Shown here one piece after another: positions 33,544 to 43,869 of a stretch of DNA of 64,000 nucleotides. Location of the stretch: contig NC_072892.1 in NCBI RefSeq assembly GCF_027943255.1, positions 117,507,792 to 117,571,791 of the forward strand, read 5' to 3'. Each line of letters begins with the position of its first letter. Positions within the stretch are counted from its first letter, which is position 1. Made by a program: the position numbers and the translations under genes. This DNA is from Anastrepha obliqua. Its lineage: Eukaryota; Arthropoda; Insecta; Diptera; Tephritidae. The notes under the pieces were generated by a model. That model had not been told where the DNA came from. It did not search any database and saw only the letters and a program-made list of their open reading frames with translations.

Positions 33544-33713
33544 CAAGGTGGCACAAAATCCCCCAATTGTACTTTGAATAACTTTTTTACTTTTTATTTT
33601 GAGTGCTTATTGTTGCATATAACAGCTGCTTAGTTTACAAATGTCAAATATGATTAACGTACGACGCCATTCGCAAAAATTACGGACAGGATGACAAATT
33701 TTGCGCCACCTTG
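33544..33713 (+). mobile_element. TIR element family B, copy (170 bp)
   Basis: Starts TACAAGGTGGCACAAAATC and ends TTTTGCGCCACCTTG. It shares the TTACAAATGTCAAATATGAT block. It lies 142 bp beyond the secreted-protein stop codon. Confidence 0.7.
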
Positions 33714-33854
33714 TCTGTGCAAAGCATTCAAAAATAAAAAAAGTGAGGTTAAACTTGCAAAACAGTCACCAAAAATTTTAGTAATCATACTCGTACCTAC
33801 AATTTCAATGCAAATTTAGCTAATTTCTCGTAAGCATGAAAGATTTCAATCGCT

Positions 33855-34095
33855 TCATTTGATATTACGAGTATCGCCAAACCCATCTCTCAGTGAGCTT
33901 TGCTCATTTGCAACTATTTTCAAATCCTCTAATAATTCCATGCTAATGTCAATGTCGAACCTTTCATAGGGCACCTCTTGCCGATTCGTAGCAGGTGACA
34001 ATAGATATTTAACAATGTTGCTGACATTAGTTGCTGGCGGCAATGCAATTGACAGCGATTCTTGTCGTACAGCAAATAAGGCGTGAACAGCATAC
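33855..34095 (-). CDS. Secreted-protein gene, terminal exon
   Basis: 79 codons after one phase base, ending in GFGDTRNIK and TGA. The acceptor is CTTATTTACAG. The composition is clearly coding-like against the AT-rich surroundings. A possible AATAAA on this strand lies near 33594, inside a family B TIR element downstream. Confidence 0.6.
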
Positions 34096-36687
34096 CTGTA
34101 AATAAGTGTTTATTAGGATTGTTGCACTGTTGGCTACGAGTGTGTGCAGAATTCAGCTGCAATGCTGCAATCGAATGCCAAAACGGCACATGTTGGTATA
34201 TACAGAGTACTTGTGAGGCAGCGGTACACTTGTAAGCACTTCTAGGTACATACATAAATATTTCTCTGCGATTGTAGTCCTCAGCAAGTTTGGCTGCACA
34301 CTCTTCACAAACAAGCCGATTTTTTAGTGATTTTTCTGTAGGTACTCAAGCATTTGGTATGTATACCAACTCGAAATATTTTAACAACTCCAGCATCAAT
34401 GCAATTTTCTTCAACAGCATAAATTATGTTAGTCATAGCATAGGAAGCATTGTTTTTTTTTTTTGTTATTTTCACCAAATTTTAACAAGAACTAAGCGTT
34501 GCTACGAGTCAAATTCTCGCTAGGTCCGAGCGGAACGAAGAGTCCGCGAGGAGTAACATTTGGAGAGAGGGCAGGGTAAACATTTTTACGGATGGCTCGG
34601 TGTTGGACGGAAGAGTTGATGGTGGAGTATTCGAGAGTTGATGGTGGAGTATGCGAGAAGCTCCCGAGCAAGCTCAAATTTAGGCTTCCGGATCACTATA
34701 GTGTTTTCTAAGGCGAAGTTCCCGCAATTAAGGAAGCAGGGGATGTGGTTGTTTACTTCTGTAATTACTGTTAAATATGTAAATACCTACTACGACAGCC
34801 AAGCGGAAATTTTGGCCTTGGGCTCTATATTTGCGCGTTCGAATTAATCGGGGATTAGTCGGCCTGACTTCTCTCTCGATAGCATCCGAATACTTCGATA
34901 TTATGCTCAATTGGGTACCCGGTCATAGCGGCATAGAGAGAAACTGCTGGCCTGATGAGCTGGCTAGACAGAGGACCCCGGAGACGGTTTCATAGCAAAA
35001 TTAGAGGATTGGGGTGCGCTAGTGTGCAAACTTGCAAAGTCGCGAGATGCTTTTGACCACAGGTAGATCAGGGCATTCAAGGTAACTTCTGAGACTAACA
35101 GCCCCGCAGCCCCTAAATTTGGTAAGTATCCTTACCGGACATGGTCTGTTAGATGTCCGTGCGGTGAGGCTTGGGATTGTTTCAAGTCTTTTCTGCAGAA
35201 GCGGTTTGGATGACGAGATGAAATCATCTCAGCCCCTCTCGTGCGGATATTGCGCGCTTAAATCTCACACATCCGATGAAATTCATTAGAAGCTTGACGC
35301 GGTTGATACGAACGTAAATTGCCACTGTTAGTCATCATCCTCTAATCCAAAGGCCCTTCTTCCTTTATTCCTCCTGTCTGGTTACTTCCCTTCCCCTTTT
35401 CCCCTCCCCTCCGCCATTGTGGTAACACCACGGACAAATTTTAAATATTTATCCAAGTGGGTCCCTCGCAAGGGAAATTTCTTGTATAATTCAGAAGATG
35501 CGCCACTCTTAATTGGAGCATAGCGCTGAAACTAGTATCTCCCAACGGCTTCTATCATACGCATAGTTTCTAATTAGACTCTGAGAACCGAATTGCTCGC
35601 TTTCAGTGCATACCGTTCTCACGCAACACGTTCTCTTGAGTGACAACGATCTCTTTTCTCGTGTGGTTTCCATTCAAAAGCCATTTTTGCTATGTTGCTG
35701 TTGCTTTTACGTAACGTGTGGACAATGTGTGGTGTACACTTTGATGCCGGCACCAAACGGCAAACTTTTAAATGCCGAGTCTAGTGGTGTAGTTTCTCAC
35801 AGAAAATTCATCGAAAAGGTATTGGAGCTAAATGATTCATTGGCACTCTAAGGTAAATCAGATTTAATCAATGCTGAAATTGGTTTTTCAATATTATAGC
35901 AAAGGATTTCACGCACTAAAAAATAATAAATAATAATGCATAACAAATTCGCTGAGAATATAAAAAAAATATTTCAAAAATATTAAGTATTTTTTAAATT
36001 ATCAAACTTTCACTGCTTGGTCATAAAAAACTCTTATAAATGTAAGCACATAAAAAACGCACATCAATCCATGATCTTCATCCAACATGCACTACACATC
36101 ACCCAAAAGTAAACAATCGTTGACTTTCATTTCGACTGGTACTACGGTTCTACTCGTACCACTTTATTTATATATATCAACTAATAATTTCGAAATTTTT
36201 CATCTCTAGTTTTTAACTTCTAACCTTTAATATTTAATTTAGGTATACATTGCTTAACGATTTTCTTAATTTATAATCCATCTATGATTTTAGAGTATTT
36301 ATTTTACAACCAATAACTTTTAATTTAATTTCAAACTTACATTGTGCCACGAAAGAGATTAACATTATAATCGTAGACAGATGAGCGTCCAGGTCCTGAG
36401 AGTACAAGAGCGCATTCGCTGCCCAAATGTGTGTTGAGATGTTCACCAAAGTGGTGAAATTGTGCATGTGTTGTGAAATATGGCGCTAGTATGGCCGCAG
36501 TGAATAGAAATAGTCTGTAAAATAAAGGAAATTTTATTAAAAAAATTAAGTATTATATTAAATGTTAAATACAAGAGGGCTAGTATGGAATTGCATATAA
36601 CAGAAATTAGACCTAACAGCAGCTCCGATAACTTATTTAACAGCGTCTGTTGAAGTTCTTTTGGAACGCAAACCTCTTCATATTCAT
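33855..36687 (-). CDS. Putative small secreted protein, three-exon gene (unrecognised family)
   Basis: Built from splice sites rather than one long ORF. Exon 1 starts at ATG 36687-36685 and ends at 36674 before a weak donor (GTTTGC). Exon 2 is 36514-36341, with acceptor TTATTTTACAG and strong donor GTAAGT. Exon 3 is 34095-33855, with acceptor CTTATTTACAG and stop TGA 33857-33855. Phases agree at both joins (AG|A = Arg, AT|G = Met), giving about 142 residues. The N-terminus MNMKRLFLFTAAILAPYF then TTHAQ is a textbook signal peptide. The mature part contains SECALVLSGPGRSSVYDYN and, in exon 3, LPPATNVSNIVKYLLSPATN and VPYERFDIDIS. There is one NVS sequon and no later membrane segment. The stretch LPPATNVSNI...VPYERFDIDI loosely resembles part of a WIF domain; I do not trust that without a search. 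Intron 2 (2245 bp) contains an I/R1-type LINE fragment and could hide another exon. The start exon is the least certain part. Confidence 0.55.
34500..35455 (+). mobile_element. R1-type LINE 3' fragment inside the secreted-protein intron
   Basis: Reads NIFTDGSVLDGRVDGGVF (RNase H TDGS), then LNWVPGHSGIERNCWPDELA (RNase H end), YRTWSVRCPCGEAWDC, and a long pyrimidine-rich 3' UTR (about 35340-35415). It includes a 19-bp direct duplication of GAGAGTTGATGGTGGAGTAT around 34613-34650. Antisense to the host gene. Confidence 0.7.
35456..36340. other. Remainder of secreted-protein intron 2
   Basis: An 81-codon plus ORF (35606-35851) is not recognised. I saw no further minus-strand exon, but a short one cannot be excluded. 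Confidence 0.3.
36341..36514 (-). CDS. Secreted-protein gene, exon 2
   Basis: 174 bp open in one frame (1 + 57 codons + 2). It is flanked by a pyrimidine-rich acceptor and a consensus GTAAGT donor. It encodes the hydrophobic core of the signal peptide (LFLFTAAILAPYF) and one cysteine. Confidence 0.6.
36674..36687 (-). CDS. Secreted-protein gene, candidate start exon (coding part)
   Basis: ATG AAT ATG AAG AG, then GTTTGC. It was chosen because it is the only nearby ATG that supplies phase and residues completing a signal peptide with exon 2, across a 159-bp intron. The donor is weak and the 5' UTR is undefined. Confidence 0.4.
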
Positions 36688-36689
36688 AT

Positions 36690-37710
36690 GCAAATTCTAG
36701 CAAAGGGAGATAAGAAAGCAGGGAAGTAGGTTATGTGAATTGGAGGAATCAACACCAGGAAATCGCATTACCCATCAAAACCATGTTTTATAAAAAGGTG
36801 CAAAACGAGATTAAGTAACGCAAATATTTGGGTGCATACCTGTTACGTATATGTGATTACCTGTTACGCGGATGAACTAGTATTTCAAGGGTTAGAAATT
36901 ATTATTATTATTATTTATAGGGGATATATACAATATAACCCTAACTAAACTATCACACTGGCTACTAGGGCCTTCGGTGATAATTTTGTGGTTGCTATAG
37001 AAAACATAGTTATTCCTCTTCTTCAGAGTATTTGTAATACCTGTTAGACGGATGAGTCAATAACTGAAAATTTAAAAATTGACCTTTTGGATTTTCCTTT
37101 TCTTCAATTTATTTGATCGCGTTAACTTTGACCAACACAGAGAATTTACTGAAGCTCTCAAAATATACTATAAAGGAATATGAAGCTTCTGAAGGCAATA
37201 CTGAAAGGTACTCTATTATTATATTTGCCTTATGACCGTCACGTTTAGAGTTCTTCAGTATGGCCACTGAACGTTTTTTCTGCCTGGTTAGCACTATAAG
37301 CCTAGCCTATGCAGTGAAGTCATTCAGCGTTGCAGACGTTCAATTCAAAGAAGTGCCCTTTCTCCACCAGCGAGTGCCTGATACCTAATAGAGTCAGAGT
37401 TGGGTATGTGCGAGTATGTGTTTATTCACACAAAATGATGCTGCTGCATCTCAAATCGCTAAGCTAGGTTAAACTCGTCGTAAAACGTAATAGCAGAATC
37501 TAATAAAAAAATCCAGTAATAGAATCTAATAACAGAATCTTGCTCTCGAACATTATAAGGACTGACATATCGGAAGCTTATACCCGATAGAATCGGACTG
37601 GTATGATGAAGAAATTGGAATTTGCTCGTGGAGCGATGACCTTACACTCTGTTTAATAGAAGCTTAAGCGCAAAATTCAAACTTAGAGTTACGTTATAAA
37701 AAACATTTAA
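36690..37710. other. 5' flank of the secreted-protein gene
   Basis: Holds (ATT)n at 36898-36915, a repeated CCTGTTACGCGGATGA / CCTGTTAGACGGATGA pair (36861, 37031) and repeated AATAGAATCTAATAACAGAATC words (37496-37543). No promoter motif is clear. Confidence 0.3.
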
Positions 37711-37714
37711 ATGC

Positions 37715-38095
37715 TACTAAACAGGTGTATATTTAAATATTACTAAACAGGTGTATGTTTTTCGCAATACGCGTTGTACAATTTGTTAGTTTTGTGAGAA
37801 ATTTAGAAAACCTACGTTGATTTTAAAATATGAGTTCCGCATATGAAAAACGATTTGGAGCAGTATTTCTAGGTACACACACAAAAGGTCCAAAAATATC
37901 ACCTGTATGTGCAATTTTATAAGAAGACGAAAGCGTTCATAAATAAATGGGTGCGATGGTTTAACGAAGCTAAAAACGTTGAGGACTTCGTCGAAGAAAA
38001 CTGATTTATTTGTCACAAAGCCGAACTTATCGTTGGGTGAAGCAGAAGCAGTTTTACGGAAATGTGGTCTTATAGGCAGATACCTGTACGTCCAT
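37715..38095 (+). mobile_element. Tc1-like transposon N-terminal remnant
   Basis: Two direct TACTAAACAGGTGTAT words at 37713 and 37740 precede an N-terminal transposase remnant: MSSAYEKRFGAVFLGTHTKG then PKISPV, INKWVRWFNEAKNVEDF (shifted) and LSLGEAEAVLRKCGLIGRYL. This is the two-helix-turn-helix DNA-binding region of a Tc1-like family. No catalytic region follows. Confidence 0.6.
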
Positions 38096-38099
38096 ATTT

Positions 38100-38554
38100 T
38101 CCCTGATTTTCATTAAAATTATTTAAAATGAAGAAGTCAATATATTTTTTTCAAAATTGGCATACAGTTTATTTATACATTAAAATAATATAACATTTTT
38201 TTTTTTTTATTTTAATCATTTAAAATGGCGGATGTACACTCAATCGGCGGGCATTCTAGCATCGGCGTCAGTGACCTGAATACAAAAAAAACTCAACAAT
38301 TTTTGTTTATTAATGTCATAATTTCTATATAAATTACAAAATGAAAAAAAAAAAATTCACGGAATAAAATGCTTAAAAAAATGAATTTTAGGGCGAATTT
38401 TCCTACAATTTTTGCTTCGAAAAAATAATTTTTTCAAACAATTTTCGAAAAATTGTAAGTTCACATAGAAAGTTATATCATAATGTGTGCAACATTTCAG
38501 GGAGATCGGTCAATAACTTTTCGAGTTATCGTGTACGCCAGTTCGAAAAATATT
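38100..38554. other. AT-rich stretch beside Tc1/mariner debris
   Basis: Contains TTTCAGGGAGATCGGTCAAT at 38496, repeat-like. No ORF. Confidence 0.3.
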
Positions 38555-39267
38555 AAGGGTGATTTTTTAAGAGTTATAGGAAAGTTTTTCAAAAAAACAC
38601 AGGTAAAATTTAGAAAAATGCATGAAATTTGTATTTAAACCAATAGCACGGTCCATATAATTTAATGTTTGAAGAGTATTTCATGCAAATATTGACCGCG
38701 ACTGCGCTTCAAATGGTCCATCCGCTTAGTCCAATTTTGGCATACTCTTTCCAATGTTTCGGCCGGCATCTCACATATAAATGCTTTAATGTTGTCTTCC
38801 AATGGATTAATTAAAGCAGGCTTGCTTGAATAGCTTTAACATAGCCCCACAAAAAATAATCTAAAGACGTTATATCGCACGATTTGGGTGGCCAATTGAC
38901 AGGTCCCGAACGTGAAATAAAATGTTCACCGAACTTGCCTCTCAACAAGTCCATTGTTACGCATGCTGTGTGGCATGTGGCACCGTCTTGCTGAAACCAC
39001 ATGTCAGGCCAGTCATGCTCTTGCATTTTGGGCAAAAAAAAAGTAGGATATCATTTCAAGGTAGCGCTCACTATTCACAGTTATGTTACGATCCGCAGCA
39101 TCTTTGAAGAAGTATGGTCCAATGATACCTCCAGCCCATAAACCACACCAAACTGTGACCTTTTCTGGATACATTGGTAGCTCTCGCAATTCTTCTGGCT
39201 GATGTTCACTCCAAAATCGACAATTCTGCTTATTTACGTAGCCTTTGATCCAAAAATGAGCTTCCAA
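38555..39267 (-). mobile_element. Tc1/mariner-type transposon, 3' half
   Basis: Minus strand, two overlapping frames: HFWIKGYVNKQNCRFWSEHQ, KVTVWCGLWAGGIIGPYFFK, then MPKMQEHDWPDMWFQQDGAT and PPKSCDITSLDYFLWGYVKA. The second catalytic Asp (QQDGAT) and the SLDYFLWGYVK block are present, and a frameshift lies near 39030. It ends in AAGGGTGATTTTTTAAGAG, the terminal repeat, at 38555. The N-terminus is missing. Confidence 0.8.
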
Positions 39268-39269
39268 TT

Positions 39270-41170
39270 TATGATACGAGATAAACTAACTTTGTTATTT
39301 TGAAAAAAAACCAATGTAGAAGCTTTTATAAAAATACAATACTAATTTTTAAGCAACTTTGGTGGAAAATATTTTCCAGAATCAAATTAAAATGTCACAC
39401 GATAGATCTAAACCATTGTTTGGTATGAACCGCTTCGTAAGAATTCTTCCAGTGCTCACAGAATTGCTAATATTGCGCAACAGTCATCGAAATTGGCTTT
39501 CAAGTCGGCAAATATTGACGGTGAACTTAAGTATTTCACAAAAAACACACTCGATAGTAACTAATAAGCAATATTAAGAAGTCTTATTTCGCGATAATTT
39601 CTTCAGTTGGAGAAGCAACCTTCTTTTCATTCGGCGCAACATACCCTTAACTCTAATCGACTGGCCTTTCATTTTTCATTTGCCTTATCTCATTTGGCGT
39701 AGGAGTTGATGGTTGACGACACTAAGTTAACTACCGCCGTTTTATTGTTATTTTATCGCGCTATAGCTTTACGTATTCGGTCATTAAAAACCCGATAATT
39801 AGATATGCAAATATGTGATGTATGTAGACTAACAAACTTTTACTTGTAAAACAAAAATGAATTCATGTTCATAACTATAGCAAAAAATTAGCTTATTTCC
39901 CACCAAACAAAATTTCCCAGGCTTCCATGGATAACTTAAACAACATACAATATCAGTCATATATGTATATGTGTATGAGGGTATATATGTGTGTATTTTG
40001 TATCTATTTTTTTATTATTATTATTTTTTTTTACTCGGAAGTAGCACATATTTACCGTTAACTACTACACGCACTATCCATAGCACACTGTCTTACATAT
40101 CCATACCAGAAAACGCTTACTTCTCACTCTGTTGGTCATAATGTCACACAGTCACTTGAGCGTAGCGTCGCAGGTGATTTATCATGTTTTCAGCTGTCAA
40201 AGTGCAGCATTAGCTGTCACTCACAAAGTCATTTATTCATATTTGCTTAACATTTTGTTTCTTTTTTTTGTATGTGTAGCGAGTATGCCAGTATGGCAGT
40301 TACTTTGTGCTACCGCAAATAACATTTTATATAAATATTTTTTTCTTACGTGCATACCCAGATATTTTTGTGCTTTTCGTAGTTACACCTTCACCAGCTG
40401 TGCGCACTTTTGATGTTGCTGCTGACCCGCAACAACTCACTCATAGTAGCGAGCGTGTTTATGCCCGCAGCCGCCACTCGCTACTCGAAAGCGCTTAATT
40501 TTATATTTATTGCTTTCCTGCATGTCGATTGCTGATTATAGACACAGAAGTGCCTATCTACATGCACATACATAAGCACTTGCATATTTATAAGTAGCAG
40601 TGGGGCAGCACTAGTGGAAGGGCGCCAAGAAACAAGAAATGTGCGAAAATCTTGCAAACTCTGTTTGCTTTCAAATTTGCCGCGCCATCTCCTACATTGG
40701 CCTCCACTTCATCATTGGCAAAGATAATTTGGAGGCCTAACGTGCATGCCACCGGCAATATTTTGAGCGATTTGTGTTGCAATTAAGTACAATTGAATTG
40801 AATCGAAGGTGTCGAAGTGAAAGTCCCTGTTATTACAAATACATACATACATCTTTTTTTTTGTTTGTTTGGCGATCGGTGTTTTTGCTTTTTCGTTGGC
40901 AAAGCAATTGGTTTTTAGTTTTTTAGTGTTTTTTATATTTGGTTTAAACCACTTTTGCAGGTACTTTCGTTGTCATTTATTATGATAAGACTTCAATTTT
41001 ATTTATTTAGAAAATGTTTGACAGCAATATATTATGTGGGTGTAACAAGCAATCTTAAAAGTGACCTCTGCTTTCGACAGCACACTTTCTAAATTAATTA
41101 AATAAATAATAATATTGATTGCTTCAATTAAAAGATTTACGATGAAAATGGTTTTAAGGGACTAGGCAAA
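39270..41170. other. 1.9 kb AT-rich stretch, no gene supported
   Basis: ATGTATATGTGTATGAGGG-type simple sequence at 39960-39990. ORFs of 72 and 93 codons (39359, 40132) are unrecognised. Confidence 0.35.
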
Positions 41171-41174
41171 CCAG

Positions 41175-41484
41175 CGGCCGCCGTAGCTGAATAGGTTGGT
41201 GAGTGATTACCATGCCGTAGTGCCCAGGTTCGAAACCCCGGGCACGAAAGACCAAATGAGAGAAGCCAAATGATAAAAACAGTTTTTTCAAATAGCCGTC
41301 GCTCCTCGGTAGGCAACGGCAATCCTGGGCGTGTATTTCTGCCACGAAAAAGCATCTCCTAAAACAATCTGTCATTCGCAGGCGGCATAAAACTATAGGT
41401 CTCCCCATTTGTGGAACAACATCAAGTCATACACAAAAACTAGCTCGACCAAACACCCAAAAAGGGTCCACGCGCCTAAAGTAA
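41175..41484 (+). mobile_element. tRNA-derived SINE, full length variant
   Basis: Head GGCCGCCGTAGCTGAATAGG, B box CCAGGTTCGAAACCC, body AGCCGTCGCTCCTCGGTAGG, tail GGAACAACATCAAGTCATAC to CCACGCGCC. The CCCGGGCACGAAAGACC spacer marks a subfamily also seen at 6105. Confidence 0.8.
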
Positions 41485-41507
41485 ACATGAGAAAATATAT
41501 TAGTTTC

Positions 41508-41968
41508 GGTAAAAAGAAAACCATTATATTTGTATAAAATTTTCGCACAAATGGTTTAAAACTTTTTATGGTCGATATTTAGCTCCTGAGTGATGCTACG
41601 GCTACTAGCATACCGGTCAACTTCGATTACGTCAGTGATTTTATCGATATTGTCGACAATATCAAAAATGCTTGAACGCAATCGAAGAAACCAAAATCGC
41701 ACGTAATTAGCTGTCACAGTATCGGCACCATAAACACCACTCACAATTTCAACGGCCGGCTTGTATTTACACCTTTATCAAAGAAAAACTGCAAAATGTA
41801 CCGAATTTTCTCTTTGCTAACACCCTGTAAGTCACAACTGAATGGAACAAACAAAAATATAAAAACAAAAGGAGTTTTATCAGAGTGAAACGTCTCCTTG
41901 ACAACGAGTATAACCCTGAATTGTGTGATCGATACTTTACGAGATATAGATTTTTTCCCCCAACCTAA
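41508..41968 (-). mobile_element. Mariner remnant, 5' half
   Basis: The right terminus (minus 5' end) complements to TTAGGTTGGGGGAAAAAATC, the same TIR as the copy at 62393. Minus-strand frames give GVSKEKIRYILQFFFDKGVN and an NYVRFWFLRLRSSIFDIVDN segment followed by IDKITDVIEVDRYASSRSIT, the N-terminal DNA-binding part. Truncated at its 3' side next to the SINE. Confidence 0.7.
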
Positions 41969-41975
41969 TTTATGT

Positions 41976-43310
41976 ATATACTAGCAAACCCCGCCCGCTT
42001 CGCTGGGCACACTAAAATAGAATAGATATGGTTTAGAACAGAAAAGATATGGTTTTCATATTATTTATTTCTTTATTCTTTATTCCAGCGCTTTGGCATA
42101 CACAATATTTTTTGTTTTTCTATTTGTTTTTGAGTAAATATATAATGCTGTTGGCTTCCCAACACGTGAACAGCCAACGTATAGTTGACCATGGGTGAAT
42201 ACTGGTTCTTCTAAATTCATCCCGCATATTTCTAAAGTTCGCCCTTGTGATTTATTGATAGTTATTGCAAATGTTAAGCGAATGGGTAGTTGCAAACGCT
42301 TGAATTCAAATGGCAATTCAGGTGGAATCATTGGAATTCTCGGTATTAGAACGTCTTCATTTGATGCCCATATTGTACATACACAACCAAAGGTTACCCG
42401 GGTCCACGTTTTGACCTATATCTCGAGATCCCAGTCACGGAGCGGCATGAAAAATACTCAGAACTAAAGCATTCACCAACAGCTTCCATTTGATACCCAT
42501 ATTGTACATACACATTCTAGGCTCCACGTTTTGGTCTCTATCTCGAGACCCTAGTCACGGAGCGGCATGAAAAATACTCTGAACTAAAGCATTCACCAAC
42601 AGCTTCCATCTGATATCCATATTGTACAAACACATTCTAGGCTCCACGTTTTGGTCTCTATCTCGAGACCCTAGTCACGGAGCGGCATGAAAACTACTCT
42701 GAACTAAAGCATTCATCAACAGCTTCCATTTGATACCCATATTGTACATACACATTCTAGGCTCCACGTTTTGGTCTCTATCTCGAGACCCTAGTCACGG
42801 AGCGGCATGAAAAATACTCTGAACTAAAGCATTCACCAACAGCTTCCATCTGATATCCATATTGTACAAACACATTCTAGGCTCCACGTTTTGGTCTCTA
42901 TCTCGAGACCCTAGTCACGGAGCGGCATGAAAACTACTCTGAACTAAAGCATTCATCAACAGCTTCCATTTGATACCCATATTGTACATACACATTCTAG
43001 GCTCCACGTTTTGGTCTCTATCTCGAGACCCTAGTCACGGAGCGGCGTGAAAAATACTCTGAACTAAAGCATTCACCAACAGCTTCCATTTGATACCCAT
43101 ATTGTACATACACATTCTAGGCTCCACGTTTTGGTCTCTATCTCGAGACCCTAGACATTTTCCAGGAGACCAAATTGTGAATCTAAACCATTCTCGAATC
43201 CCATTGAACACACACAAAAAATTTCATCAAAATCGGTTCAGTCGTTTAGGAGGAGTTCAGTGACAAACACACGAACATAAGAAATATATATATAAAGATA
43301 TATATACTAT
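41976..43310 (-). mobile_element. Helitron/Helentron remnant with helicase C-terminus and internal minisatellite
   Basis: The minus-strand ORF 42331-42080 reads LPFEFKRLQLPIRLTFAITI then NKSQGRTLEICGMNLEEPVF and HGQLYVGCSRVGKPTALYIY. This is the PIF1-type helicase C-terminus (motif V/VI: INKSQG, YVGCSRV) of Helitrons. The 3' side (41981-42010) carries the hairpin-capable GCCCGCTTCGCTGGGC near the terminus. The opposite side holds a minisatellite, then AATTTCATCAAAATCGGTTC at about 43218-43237 and AT repeats. The Rep region is absent, so the element is nonautonomous. Confidence 0.75.
42361..43155. repeat. 120-bp tandem repeat, about 6.6 units, 240-bp higher-order pattern
   Basis: Units start AGCTTCCATYTGATAYCCAT at exactly 120-bp steps (42481, 42601, 42721, 42841, 42961, 43081), with a diverged unit before. 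Each holds CACGTTTTGGTCTCTATCTC and CACGGAGCGGCATGAAAA. Two variants alternate (CATTTGATACCC...AAAAATACT...CACCAAC against CATCTGATATCC...AAAACTACT...CATCAAC). Confidence 0.95.
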
Positions 43311-43703
43311 AGATCTTTTAAAAAGTATGGAATTTAAATGCGACCCACATGATTGACCGGCATTTTATGGCAAAATAATTCATTACCACCTGCAAAGCTG
43401 AAGTGGGAGTCATCTCAATTATTGATCAAATTCATTCATTTTAAACTATCTGAATTCTATAATTAAGTCTTGCAACTTATCTGTTCGCAGTAATTGCAGA
43501 GATTCAGTCAGATCTGGAGGCAGAAGAGGCCAACGAAATGTGGATCTTCTGAAAAGATTTCTTCGTTAAATTTTCGCTGCAAGTCGTCTGTCGTCATCAT
43601 CAATAAACCAAGGAAGCGTACTATTTCAACAGGGTGGAAAAAGAGAAAGGATGCTGGATGAGGTTTGAAGCGGCATGTGAATAGGTGGTTGGTGGCGTGC
43701 GGA
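43311..43703. other. Unassigned 390 bp between Helentron and SINE tail
   Basis: A 91-codon minus ORF spans part of it. No family recognised. Confidence 0.25.
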
Positions 43704-43797
43704 TCATTGTGGAACAACATCAAGACACACACCACATGTTGAAGACGAAGTTCGACCAAATACCCAATAAAAGATGTACGCACGAGTTATATATACG
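43704..43797 (+). mobile_element. SINE tail only
   Basis: CATTGTGGAACAACATCAAG, ACACACCACATGTTGAAGAC, then CCAAATACCCAATAAAAGAT: the 3' tail of the SINE without head or body. Confidence 0.6.
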
Positions 43798-43869
43798 GAT
43801 ATATAAATAAGTTGAAACATTTGTAAATAAATAACGTCTCTGTATGATTGATTTTATGTGTCCGCTAAA

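Noticed and set aside
42361..43155. Regular array that could be mistaken for CRISPR
   Set aside because: The whole 120-bp unit is conserved with no variable spacers, and the context is a eukaryotic Helitron.
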